Positions 1 through 6,930 of a DNA stretch of 43,326 nt are shown here, in pieces (position 1 is the first letter of the stretch; every line of letters begins with the position of its first letter). A program made the translations under genes and the position numbers. The notes under the pieces were generated by a model. That model did no database searches. It had not been told where the DNA came from and was given only the letters and a program-made list of their open reading frames with translations. Source of the stretch: Bacillota bacterium (GTDB lineage Bacteria; Bacillota; UBA4882; UBA8346); NCBI GenBank assembly GCA_023436305.1, contig JAEZJQ010000058.1:1-43326 (forward strand). Direction: 5' to 3'.

Positions 1-1
1 C

Positions 2-304
2 AAGTATAAAAAAGACACTTTTTGCCGGAAACCGAATCCGGGAATGATTTTACAGGCCAAGGAAGAATTTAATATCAACCTGGCGGAATCAATTTTGTTC
101 GGGGATAAGGAGACCGATATTGAGGCCGGAATAAACGCCGGAATTAAAACAAATATCCTGGTGCGTAGCGGCCATGAAATCAACGAAACGTCGACAAAAG
201 CATATTTGGTGATTGACAGTATCAAGGACGCTGCCGGAATTGAGGAACCCTTGATTAAGGATCAGCTTCAAAGCTTGCGACTATACTCCGAATTAACATT
301 CTGA
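2..304 (+). CDS. gmhB: HAD hydrolase, GmhB-like heptose bisphosphate phosphatase (3' part)
   Basis: The 5' end lies outside the window; reading frame 2 is open from base 2, so the ATG at 44 is internal. The visible 100 residues contain CRKPNPGMILQAKEEF followed by LFGDKETDIEAGINAGI. These are the lysine-containing motif III and the acidic GDKxxDIEA motif IV of HAD subclass IIIA phosphatases, and match D-glycero-D-manno-heptose 1,7-bisphosphate 7-phosphatase (GmhB). GmhB removes the C7 phosphate during ADP- or GDP-heptose synthesis in the cytoplasm. In many GmhB proteins a CxC pair before RKP binds zinc; here the first cysteine appears to be threonine (TFCRKP), so zinc binding may differ. A heptose kinase (8225-9235) in the same window supports a heptose pathway. 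It could also be a histidinol-phosphatase-type HAD enzyme; the nucleophile DxD motif cannot be seen. Confidence 0.75.
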   Translation, partial: KYKKDTFCRKPNPGMILQAKEEFNINLAESILFGDKETDIEAGINAGIKTNILVRSGHEINETSTKAYLVIDSIKDAAGIEEPLIKDQLQSLRLYSELTF

Positions 305-583
305 CTCCTGGATTCCAAATTCTAAATTCCGATTACCGATTTCTGCCTTTGGGATTCTAATTCTGACCACTGCTTTCGGTCTTCCGCCTTCCAGTTTCAT
401 CTCGCTTTTTTAAAAAGAACTATTTACTCTTCCTATTTTTTTGCCGATAATTAAAATGAATAGTAATAAGTAAAATACTACTATAGCATTTGGGTCTTTA
501 TTATACTAATTACAAATTTGGATGTAATTGGTGTTTGGAGATGGTTAGTCGCTGATTTTACTTATACAAGGAGGTAAGGAAAG
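305..583. other. Intergenic region upstream of flaG
   Basis: This spacer has no credible gene. Its first 100 bases are a run of near-repeats built on ATTCC/ATTCTAA/GATTACCGATT words. The second half is AT-rich and carries the sigma-28-like -10 box at 443-450. The flaG ribosome binding site AAGGAGG is at 569-575. No terminator hairpin for the preceding gene was recognised. Confidence 0.5.
421..450 (+). promoter_or_regulatory. Sigma-28 (FliA/SigD)-like promoter of flaG
   Basis: GCCGATAA at 443-450 is an exact match to the sigma-28 -10 consensus and lies 133 bases before a flagellar gene. No TAAA box stands at the normal spacing. Instead the upstream block TATTTACTCTTCCTATTTTT is nearly repeated in front of fliD at 1210-1230, which suggests that the pair is functional with a lineage-specific -35 region. 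Promoter activity is inferred. Confidence 0.5.
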
Positions 584-964
584 ATGAAAGTCGATAATAT
601 TCTCTCAAGTGTTATTAATGGGGTTAATACTCCGGTGCCCACCCCAGGCAACGAGAATGCCGCTGTCTCCCAAAAACAGGCCGATACCACGGTTCCGGAA
701 AAAGATCAAGATACGTGGAAAGCTTCAGCGGAAAACGTGGCCAAGGACAAGCTGAATAAAGCGATTGATGTGGCGAACAATGCTTTTAAGGATGTAAATA
801 TCAGTTTTAAGTATTTGGTGAATCAAAAAACGAACCGCGAGGTCGTCCAGGTCATTAATACCGATACGAAAGAAGTAATCAAGCAATATCCTCCGGAAGA
901 GATCGTTAACATGCTGGAACGGATGTATGACATGCTGGGTATCTTAATTGATAAACATATCTGA
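584..964 (+). CDS. flaG: Flagellar protein FlaG
   Basis: A 126-residue protein. A low-complexity polar N-terminus (about residues 1-60, rich in Pro, Asn and Gln) precedes a FlaG domain. The C-terminal half shows the family pattern of a beta strand, then VVQVINTDTKEVIKQYPPEE, then a short helix ending in GILIDK. FlaG proteins are encoded next to fliD and influence filament length; the biochemical role is poorly defined. The ATG at 584 follows AAGGAGG with 8 bases of spacing. It is the first gene of the flaG-fliD-FlgN/FliT-like-fliS group, but it has its own terminator (1020-1042) and a sigma-28-like promoter upstream, so it may be transcribed separately from fliD. Confidence 0.9.
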   Translation: MKVDNILSSVINGVNTPVPTPGNENAAVSQKQADTTVPEKDQDTWKASAENVAKDKLNKAIDVANNAFKDVNISFKYLVNQKTNREVVQVINTDTKEVIKQYPPEEIVNMLERMYDMLGILIDKHI

Positions 965-1019
965 ACGAGAGACTTTTAAACCGTTTTAAACATAAAGCTG
1001 TAAAAGACTCTATTAAATT

Positions 1020-1042
1020 ATGCCTTTTATGAGGCATTTTTT
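1020..1042 (+). terminator. Rho-independent terminator after flaG
   Basis: ATGCCT (1020-1025) and AGGCAT (1032-1037) form a 6-bp stem with a 6-base loop, followed at once by a run of T residues to 1042. It sits 56 bases after the flaG stop codon. Confidence 0.7.
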
Positions 1043-1102
1043 ATGATTATGGAACTTTCGGATGGATGAAATTTTATTTTTCACCCAATATAGCTGCGAT
1101 TT

Positions 1103-1188
1103 ATTACTCCGGTGATTGAGTATACCCTCTGATATCGCTTGTAGCAGCGTTTCCATTTGAAAATTGGCGAGTTTAACCCTGGAGTAAT
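1103..1188 (+). repeat. Duplicated intergenic element, copy A (upstream of fliD)
   Basis: An 86-base block beginning ATTACTCCGGTGATT and ending GGAGTAAT, so that its ends can pair. It carries an internal GATATCGCTTGTAGCAG at 1131-1147. A second copy at 27558-27640 shares the 15-base start, the internal GATATnnCwTGTAGCAG word at nearly the same offset (28 versus 29 bases), and the paired end. Nothing coding is present. It may be a structured regulatory element, a protein-binding array or a MITE-like palindromic repeat; I do not recognise it as a known riboswitch class. Confidence 0.6.
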
Positions 1189-1209
1189 TGAAAAATAGGG
1201 ATAAAAGCC

Positions 1210-1239
1210 TATATACTTTTCGATATTTTTGCCGAAATA
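1210..1239 (+). promoter_or_regulatory. Sigma-28-like promoter of fliD
   Basis: GCCGAAAT at 1231-1238 is a near-consensus sigma-28 -10 box 62 bases before the fliD start codon. The 20 bases before it (TATATACTTTTCGATATTTT) closely repeat the block in front of the flaG -10 box at 421-441. If transcription starts near 1245, element A lies upstream of the transcript. Confidence 0.5.
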
Positions 1240-1299
1240 TAAAGTAAAGGGCCAAGAATTTAGGATTTGGGTTTACCAAAAACAAGGAGGTTGAATGTT

Positions 1300-3918
1300 A
1301 TGAGTAGGAATGGTTTAGGAATTTCAGGAATAGCTTCCGGGATGGATACCGAGTCCATGATCGCAAAGATCATGAAATATAGCAAAAAGCCACTGGACAG
1401 GTTAAAGCAAAAACAACAAAAACTCATCTGGAAGCAGGAAGCTTACCGGACTCAAAACACGGCGCTATCCCAATTAAAAGACCTGGTTTTCGATCTCAAA
1501 TTGCAAAAATTTTATAATACCAAAAGCACCACTACGACCAACGCCCAGGTCGTAACCGCCACCGCCAAAACCGGCGCTATAAACGGTAATTATTCGATAA
1601 AAGTTCAACAACTGGCCACAGTGGCGACCAATGTCAGCAGTAGTCCGGTATCAGTCCGGTCGCAAGTGAAAGGAGACAGTTTACAGCTTTCTCCTTCAAA
1701 TCAAATAAATATTGGGTCGGGAAACAACCAATTCACGATAACCGTGGATGGTGTTACTCAAACAATTACGCTGGCCGATGGAACCTATGATGGAACCGAG
1801 GGGAAGACATTGGCGGATCTGGCGAAAAATATTCAAAACCAGCTGACGGGCCTTTCCACGCCGGTTTATGTTAAAGCCAATTCCGACAATCAATTGGTTT
1901 TCTATACGGGCCAAAATGATGATTCCAAGGCGCATACCATCGTACTTGGCGCGGTGGATTCCAGTTTATCGGCTCTGGGTTTTAGTGATGGCGCGAATAC
2001 CAAAGAACTTACCGGCGGCATTATCACCAGTACGGTTACCGTGAATAGCTCCAATAACAAGTTTAAAATTACCCTCGGTAACGGAACCGCCCAGGAAATT
2101 ACCTTGAGCGAAGGAACATATGGAACATATGATCCTACGGTGGAGAACAGTCTAGACACTCTTGCCAGTAATATTGAGAACCAAATACGCGATTTGGGCG
2201 GGGATTATACCAAGGTCAAGGTTACCGTTGATGAGTTAAACCGGCTTAAAATTTATTACGCGGATTCGGCGGATCCGGCCAATCCGCTTTCGATCAAACT
2301 GGAAAGCGGCTCCTCCCAGGATGTTTTATCGGAGATGGGTTTTACAAGCGGCGTCATGTCGGAGTATCCGCAAGATACCATCAGTACTTCCACGTCGTTT
2401 TGGAATCAGCGGGACAAGTTCATTGATAGCGAATTTTTCAGCGGTAAGTCCGAGACCTCTTTTTTCAAGTTTACCATTAACGGCCAAGATTTCCAATTCA
2501 GCAACAAAGCCACGCTGGATGACGTTATCAAAGCCATTAACTCCAACTCCGCCGCCGGGGTTACCGCTTATTACGACAGTTTCAGCGACAAACTGACGTT
2601 GACCACCAAAGAAACCGGGAATAATAACACAAGCGGCAGCGAGATCCGGATCACCGATACGGACGGGTTCCTGGGACAACTTTTTCATATTGACCCGGCC
2701 AACGAGAAGGGCGGAGACAATGCCATCGTAACCATTAACGGTGTTCAAACACAGCGGCAGAGCAATACGTTTACCATGAATAATATTGATTTCACCCTCA
2801 CCGGAGAGACCGGGAGCGGTGCGGCCACGGTGGTTAACGTGTCCACCGATACTTCCGGGATCGTTGAGAAAATATCCAAATTCGTCGATAAATATAACGA
2901 GATCATGGCGGCGATTAATGGTGAAGTATCCAAAACCCGGGCAACAGCCGGTAGTAAATATACTTACTACGAACCGTTGACCGATGAGCAGAAAGAGGAG
3001 ATGTCGGAGGACGAGATTAGCACTTGGAACGAGAAAGCCAAGCAAGGACTCTTGCATAGCGACGATATTCTTTCTTCCGCTCTCTATCAAATGCGGTCCA
3101 GTTTGTCCCGGCAGGTGAATACACCATTGACATTAACCGGGATTGCGATACCCGGCGCCATTGATCTTACCGGTTCTTCCCGCTTTTCCATCACGGTCGG
3201 CAATGATACGCGGGAAATCAAATTAAATGATGGGACTTATACGTCTGAAGCATTGGTAAACGATATGCAGAAAAAACTGGATATCGCCTTTGGAACCGGG
3301 CGGGTCAAGGTTGCTTTGAAAAACAATGCCATTACCCTGACCTCCAATAACTCGGCCATGACCATAAATAGCGCAAGCCAATCGAATGGTTTGAGTCTGT
3401 TGGGATTCAGTAACGGCCAAAGTGTAAAGTCTACCTATAGTAGTCTCAGCCAAATCGGAATTACCACCAGCAGTGATTATACCGAAAAAGGGAAATTGTC
3501 TCTGGATAAGGACAAACTTGCCGCCGCCCTGGCAGATGATCCTGATGCGGTAATGCGGTTGTTCGTCAACAATGAGACCATTACCGTGGATGATGATGCG
3601 GATTCAGCGGAGATCGCCAATGCCAAGCAGTTGGAAAAGGATCGCCAGGGAATCTTTTATAATTTGTTTGACATAATATCGACTCAGATCTCCAAAATCA
3701 CCAAAGAGGCCGGGACCACCGGAACCGCATTGTCTACGAATGAGTTGGGCCAAGATTTGATTGATATCGCCAAACAAATGGAAACCGTTCAAGACCGTAT
3801 CGATGCCGAGGAGGACCGGCTTTGGAACTTGTTTAATCTTATGGAGAGCTATATTAGCCAAATGAGTGTTCAAAGTGAGTGGATAAGCAGTATGCTTGGA
3901 ACATCCAACAACAAGTAA
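1300..3918 (+). CDS. fliD: Flagellar filament cap protein FliD
   Basis: FliD (HAP2) caps the growing filament and promotes flagellin polymerisation outside the cell. The 872-residue product starts with the FliD_N signature GISGIASGMDTESMIAKIM and ends with a heptad-type C-terminal domain, as in FliD_C. It is much longer than the usual 450-550 residues. Three related blocks of about 90-110 residues (roughly residues 130-230, 240-350 and 620-710) share an xxFxITVxxxTxxIxLxxGTY start and an LxxLGFS/LxxMGF end, resembling flagellin hook IN repeats. The ATG at 1300 is chosen because AAGGAGG (1284-1290) precedes it by 9 bases; an upstream in-frame TTG at 1267 has no such site. The gene lies between flaG and the flagellar chaperone genes. 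Confidence 0.93.
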   Translation: MSRNGLGISGIASGMDTESMIAKIMKYSKKPLDRLKQKQQKLIWKQEAYRTQNTALSQLKDLVFDLKLQKFYNTKSTTTTNAQVVTATAKTGAINGNYSIKVQQLATVATNVSSSPVSVRSQVKGDSLQLSPSNQINIGSGNNQFTITVDGVTQTITLADGTYDGTEGKTLADLAKNIQNQLTGLSTPVYVKANSDNQLVFYTGQNDDSKAHTIVLGAVDSSLSALGFSDGANTKELTGGIITSTVTVNSSNNKFKITLGNGTAQEITLSEGTYGTYDPTVENSLDTLASNIENQIRDLGGDYTKVKVTVDELNRLKIYYADSADPANPLSIKLESGSSQDVLSEMGFTSGVMSEYPQDTISTSTSFWNQRDKFIDSEFFSGKSETSFFKFTINGQDFQFSNKATLDDVIKAINSNSAAGVTAYYDSFSDKLTLTTKETGNNNTSGSEIRITDTDGFLGQLFHIDPANEKGGDNAIVTINGVQTQRQSNTFTMNNIDFTLTGETGSGAATVVNVSTDTSGIVEKISKFVDKYNEIMAAINGEVSKTRATAGSKYTYYEPLTDEQKEEMSEDEISTWNEKAKQGLLHSDDILSSALYQMRSSLSRQVNTPLTLTGIAIPGAIDLTGSSRFSITVGNDTREIKLNDGTYTSEALVNDMQKKLDIAFGTGRVKVALKNNAITLTSNNSAMTINSASQSNGLSLLGFSNGQSVKSTYSSLSQIGITTSSDYTEKGKLSLDKDKLAAALADDPDAVMRLFVNNETITVDDDADSAEIANAKQLEKDRQGIFYNLFDIISTQISKITKEAGTTGTALSTNELGQDLIDIAKQMETVQDRIDAEEDRLWNLFNLMESYISQMSVQSEWISSMLGTSNNK

Positions 3919-3945
3919 TTATTAAATACCGGCTTCCTAATATAA

Positions 3946-3973
3946 GTTGAATTAAATAAGTACTTATTTCAAC
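3946..3973. other. Palindrome between fliD and the FlgN/FliT-like gene
   Basis: A perfect 16-base palindrome AAATAAGTACTTATTT (3954-3969) is flanked by GTTGAA and TTCAAC arms, extending the pairing across a 2-base bulge. No T run follows, so a terminator is unlikely; it may be an operator or an intercistronic RNA hairpin. Confidence 0.35.
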
Positions 3974-4010
3974 ATAAATAGTCAAAAAACACGGTTCAAT
4001 GGAGCGTAAT

Positions 4011-4454
4011 ATGGATTTGGCGGAAACCCAACGATTAAGTGAGCTAATTCAAAAAAAGACCCAATTGGTGGAGAGTTTGCTTGATTATGTCCGGCAACAA
4101 TCCCAAATGTCCTGTATCGACAGCCCGGTACAGTATAATAATCTTATTAAATCCAGAGCAATCGTCATCGAGGAAATAAAGAAACAGGACGTTATTTTGC
4201 AGCGCAATTTAAGAACCGTCAAAACGGAGGATGCCGGAGTTCAAGCGGAACTTAACGAGGCCAATGCCCGGGTCGACGATTTGATGAAACAAATTGCCGA
4301 TTTGGACCAAAAATGCAAAACGGCGCTTACCGGGGAAATGCAGTTGGTAAAGAATAAACTCCAGGCGTTGCAAACAGGCAAGAAAGGTGTTAAAGCATAT
4401 GGCGGTAAGGTTATCGCTGAACCGATGGGTGTTTTCACGGATAGCAAACGCTGA
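4011..4454 (+). CDS. FlgN/FliT-like flagellar export chaperone
   Basis: A protein of about 147 residues that is nearly all helical, with hydrophobic heptads through residues 1-115. It ends in a short tail with KAYGGK and GVFTDSKR, like the tail of FlgN-family chaperones, which bind hook-filament junction proteins in the cytoplasm before export. Its position between fliD and fliS also fits the FliT slot. No catalytic motif is present. An ATG at 3999 is in frame, but ATG 4011 has GGAG (4001-4004) at proper spacing, so I prefer 4011. The family is assigned on length, helical pattern, tail and context only; FlgN and FliT are hard to separate without a profile search. Confidence 0.6.
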   Translation: MDLAETQRLSELIQKKTQLVESLLDYVRQQSQMSCIDSPVQYNNLIKSRAIVIEEIKKQDVILQRNLRTVKTEDAGVQAELNEANARVDDLMKQIADLDQKCKTALTGEMQLVKNKLQALQTGKKGVKAYGGKVIAEPMGVFTDSKR

Positions 4455-4513
4455 TAATCAAAGCGGGTCGCGCGCACGCGCGTAGTAATTTACGATTTAG
4501 GAGGAAGATTTAC

Positions 4514-4948
4514 ATGGCACTTAACAAGGCATATGCGGCATATCAATCGACTTCCGTTGCGGCATCCAAACCGGAAGAGTTAACCATGATGCTTTACAAA
4601 GGGTTGGTCCGGTTTATCAGGCAGGGCAAAAAGGCCATGGAAGAAAAAAATATCGAAAAAACCAATGAAAACCTGGTTCGCGCCCAAAGTATCCTGGCTG
4701 AGTTTCAGGCCACATTGGATATGAATTATGAAATATCCAATAACTTAATGCTGCTATATGATTATATGTGCCGCCGGTTGGTGGAAGCAAATTTAAAAAA
4801 AGATTTGGCGATTGTGGATGAAGTATTAACCATGGCGAACCAGTTACAAGATACTTGGAATGAAGTGATGAAGAAGGCAAGAGCGGAAAATGCGGATCAA
4901 AACGCTCAGAAAAATATGAATAACAATCCCCAGTCAATTGCCAAGTAA
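4514..4948 (+). CDS. fliS: Flagellar export chaperone FliS
   Basis: FliS binds the C-terminal helices of flagellin in the cytoplasm and prevents early polymerisation. The 144-residue protein begins with the typical AYxxxxVxxxxPEELTMMLYKGLVRFI pattern (motif within residues 6-34) and keeps the LMLLYDYMCRRL segment in the third helix of the four-helix bundle. The C-terminus is a polar Asn/Gln-rich tail. AGGAGG lies just upstream of the ATG. It is the last gene of the flagellar group and is followed by a weak terminator-like hairpin at 4963-4988. No flagellin gene is in the window. Confidence 0.92.
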   Translation: MALNKAYAAYQSTSVAASKPEELTMMLYKGLVRFIRQGKKAMEEKNIEKTNENLVRAQSILAEFQATLDMNYEISNNLMLLYDYMCRRLVEANLKKDLAIVDEVLTMANQLQDTWNEVMKKARAENADQNAQKNMNNNPQSIAK

Positions 4949-4962
4949 TTTTTATAATAACG

Positions 4963-4988
4963 ATATTCCTATAACGTTGGAATATTTT
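4963..4988 (+). terminator. Weak terminator-like hairpin after fliS
   Basis: ATATTCC (4963-4969) pairs with GGAATAT (4979-4985) around a 9-base loop and runs into a short TTTT. The stem is AT-rich, so termination may be partial. Confidence 0.4.
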
Positions 4989-5061
4989 GAAAGTTATTGG
5001 AAAATCTTAAAATTCGTCGAAATTAAAGATTCTTGATTGGGTTTAAATTAAATTCTTTTAT

Positions 5062-5090
5062 TTGACAATATAAGTTGACTATGCTATAGT
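5062..5090 (+). promoter_or_regulatory. Sigma-70-type promoter of the cold-shock gene
   Basis: TTGACA (5062-5067) and TATAGT (5085-5090) are separated by 17 bases, close to the ideal housekeeping promoter. The predicted start of transcription, about 5096-5098, coincides with the first base of the hairpin at 5098-5123. Confidence 0.75.
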
Positions 5091-5097
5091 ATTTAAT

Positions 5098-5133
5098 GTG
5101 GTTTTACTATTAAGTAGAACCACAAGATTTTTT
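5098..5133 (+). promoter_or_regulatory. 5'-leader hairpin of the cold-shock gene
   Basis: GTGGTTTTACT (5098-5108) pairs over 11 bp (one G-U) with AGTAGAACCAC (5113-5123) around the loop ATTA. A run of T residues follows at 5127-5134, then the ribosome binding site AGGAGG at 5135-5140. The shape is that of an attenuator or a 5'-stabilising stem at the very start of the mRNA. A role in temperature control is inference. Confidence 0.5.
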
Positions 5134-5149
5134 TAGGAGGTATGTTTTA

Positions 5150-5347
5150 ATGCAAGGTAAGGTAAAATGGTTTAATGCGGAAAAAGGTTTTGGATTTATC
5201 GAACGAGAAGGCGGCAAAGATGTATTTGTACATTTCTCCGCAATTCAAATGGACGGATTCAAAACACTGGAGGAAGGTCAGATTGTAGAGTTCGATATAG
5301 TTGAGGGCGAGCGTGGGCCGCAAGCGGCAAACGTCAACAGGGCTTAA
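5150..5347 (+). CDS. csp: Cold-shock domain protein (CspA family)
   Basis: A 65-residue protein with the complete cold-shock OB fold: KWFNAEKGFGFI carries RNP1 (GFGFI), and DVFVHFSAI is RNP2. Length and motifs match CspA/CspB, single-stranded nucleic acid chaperones that melt RNA structure in the cytoplasm. The gene stands alone with its own strong promoter, a leader hairpin and a terminator. The AGGAGG site is 9 bases before the ATG. The identification is secure; whether it is cold-induced or constitutive cannot be told from the protein. Confidence 0.97.
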   Translation: MQGKVKWFNAEKGFGFIEREGGKDVFVHFSAIQMDGFKTLEEGQIVEFDIVEGERGPQAANVNRA

Positions 5348-5356
5348 CTATTCTAC

Positions 5357-5386
5357 AAAACTCTGGTGTTAAAGCCAGGGTTTTTT
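5357..5386 (+). terminator. Rho-independent terminator of the cold-shock gene
   Basis: AAAACTCTGG (5357-5366) pairs with CCAGGGTTTTTT (5375-5386) around an 8-base loop, giving a 6-bp core (one G-U) extended by A-T pairs and ending in six T residues. It lies 10 bases after the stop codon. Confidence 0.8.
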
Positions 5387-5717
5387 CATTTTTGGCCGGG
5401 ATTGACCCAGGATTTAACTGATTCCATTGATTTCGACCAGGATTAAACTGATTCCACGGATTTTTTCCTGAGAGTTATCGTTTGCCCCGGTATACCGGGG
5501 TATATTTATCCCTGAAGCGATTTATCGCTAAAGCGATTTGGCTAAAACGATTTAGTAAATATAAACGTTTCATACCAATCTTGATTTAAACAAATACTAG
5601 GAAGAATAAACAGCGGTTCTGTTTTCCTATTGGCTGCCGTTCGTTGGGGATTTAGTGCAGCTTGGTGCTTTAATAGACTTCGTATAACCATACTAATTTC
5701 AAAGGAAATAATGGATC
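5387..5717. repeat. Repeat-rich spacer between csp and the RNA methyltransferase gene
   Basis: Three kinds of repeat lie here. Two direct copies of an ACCAGGATTwAACTGATTCC-like unit are at about 5408-5460. A perfect 16-base palindrome CCCCGGTATACCGGGG is at 5485-5500. Three tandem copies of a CTaAAgCGATTT unit are at about 5513-5556. No gene was seen. The ribosome binding site for the downstream gene, AAAGGA, is near 5700. Confidence 0.6.
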
Positions 5718-6917
5718 ATGGCTCAAATTGAATTGATAGCCACGGCTACTTTTGGTTTAGAGGCGGTTGTGGCCCGTGAAGTGAAAAACTTGGGATATGA
5801 GGATGTAAGGGTGGAGAATGCCCGGGTGATTTTTAGCGCCGATGAGAGCGCCATTTGCCGGGGGAATCTCTGGTTACGAAGCGCCGACCGGGTTTTAATT
5901 AAAATGGGTGAGTTTAAAGCGCTGACCTTTGAGGAGCTTTTTGAAGGAACCAAAGCTCTGCCATGGCCGGATTGGCTTCCGGAAAACGCCTGTTTTCCGG
6001 TGGAAGGCAAATCAATCAATTCAAAACTATTTAGCGTACCGGACTGCCAGGCCATTGTAAAGAAGGCGATTGTCGAAAAGTTAAAACAAAACTACCATAA
6101 AACATGGTTTGAAGAAACCGGTCCGAAATACACCATCGAGATAGCGCTCTTGAAAGATATGGCCACTTTGACGATGGATACCAGCGGGGCGGGCTTACAT
6201 AAGCGAGGTTACCGCAAATTATCCAGTGAGGCTCCCCTTAAAGAGACTTTGGCCGCGGCCATGGTGGGTTTAAGTTTTTGGGATGCGGACCGGATATTGG
6301 TGGATCCGTTTTGCGGTTCGGGAACCATCCCTATTGAAGCCGGGCTGATTGGCCTGAATATGGCTCCCGGACTTAACCGGGAGTTTGCGGCTGAGTCCTG
6401 GCCGCAGATTCCGTCGGAAGTTTGGCGGAAAGCCCGTGAGGAAGCACGGGACAGCATCCGGCGGGATCTGAAACTAAAGATCATCGGTACGGATATTGAT
6501 ACCGAAGTCCTCAGTCTGGCCCGATATCATGCCAAGCTGGCCGGTCTGGAAGAACAGATTCATTTCCAGCGTCTTCCGGTGACAGAGTTTCGCAATAAGC
6601 ATAAATATGGTTGTCTCATCTGCAATCCGCCCTACGGTGAAAGGCTGGGCCGGATGAATGAGATCGAGGAACTTTATCGTGATTTGAAACAAGTGCTCGG
6701 GCCTTTGGATACCTGGTCTTTTTATATTTTAACGTCGCACCCGGGATTTGAACGGCTCTTCGGACGGAAAGCGGATCGGAAACGAAAATTGTATAATGGC
6801 CGGATTGAATGCCAGTATTACCAATATTACGGGCCGCGGCCGCCTCTCCGGAATAATTCCTTGAATAAAATAGAGGAACAGCTTCCCTGCGCCAATGAAC
6901 AACAACAACCCGAATAA
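5718..6917 (+). CDS. THUMP-domain class I RNA methyltransferase (RlmL/YpsC type)
   Basis: The N-terminal third (about residues 1-160) has the THUMP/ferredoxin-like features of 23S rRNA methyltransferases. The C-terminal half is a Rossmann-fold methyltransferase with the SAM-binding motif VDPFCGSGTIPIEAG (about 194-208) and the catalytic motif CNPPYGERL (about 301-309), typical of N2-guanine/N6-adenine methylation. At 399 residues it matches Bacillus YpsC and the N-terminal half of E. coli RlmL, predicted to methylate 23S rRNA. It likely forms a single-gene unit; its stop codon is only 9 bases from that of the convergent glycosyltransferase gene. The exact target nucleotide cannot be read from the sequence. 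Confidence 0.88.
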   Translation: MAQIELIATATFGLEAVVAREVKNLGYEDVRVENARVIFSADESAICRGNLWLRSADRVLIKMGEFKALTFEELFEGTKALPWPDWLPENACFPVEGKSINSKLFSVPDCQAIVKKAIVEKLKQNYHKTWFEETGPKYTIEIALLKDMATLTMDTSGAGLHKRGYRKLSSEAPLKETLAAAMVGLSFWDADRILVDPFCGSGTIPIEAGLIGLNMAPGLNREFAAESWPQIPSEVWRKAREEARDSIRRDLKLKIIGTDIDTEVLSLARYHAKLAGLEEQIHFQRLPVTEFRNKHKYGCLICNPPYGERLGRMNEIEELYRDLKQVLGPLDTWSFYILTSHPGFERLFGRKADRKRKLYNGRIECQYYQYYGPRPPLRNNSLNKIEEQLPCANEQQQPE

Positions 6918-6930
6918 TGATCACTATTAT
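6910..6930. terminator. Hairpin spanning two convergent stop codons
   Basis: GAATAAT (6910-6916) and ATTATTC (6924-6930) form a 7-bp stem with a 7-base loop across the 9-base gap between the convergent genes, overlapping both stop codons. It might serve both strands as a weak terminator, but it lacks a T run. Confidence 0.3.

Larger units (their letters stand above)
965..1299. other. Intergenic region flaG-fliD
   Basis: This 335-base spacer contains, in order, the flaG terminator (1020-1042), the duplicated intergenic element copy A (1103-1188), a sigma-28-like -10 box (1231-1238) and the fliD ribosome binding site AAGGAGG (1284-1290). No gene was recognised in it. Confidence 0.6.

Noticed and set aside
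2326..3090. 254-codon open frame on the minus strand inside fliD
   Set aside because: It is antisense to a well-supported FliD, shows no family motif and has no ribosome binding site pattern; a shadow of the gene's codon bias.
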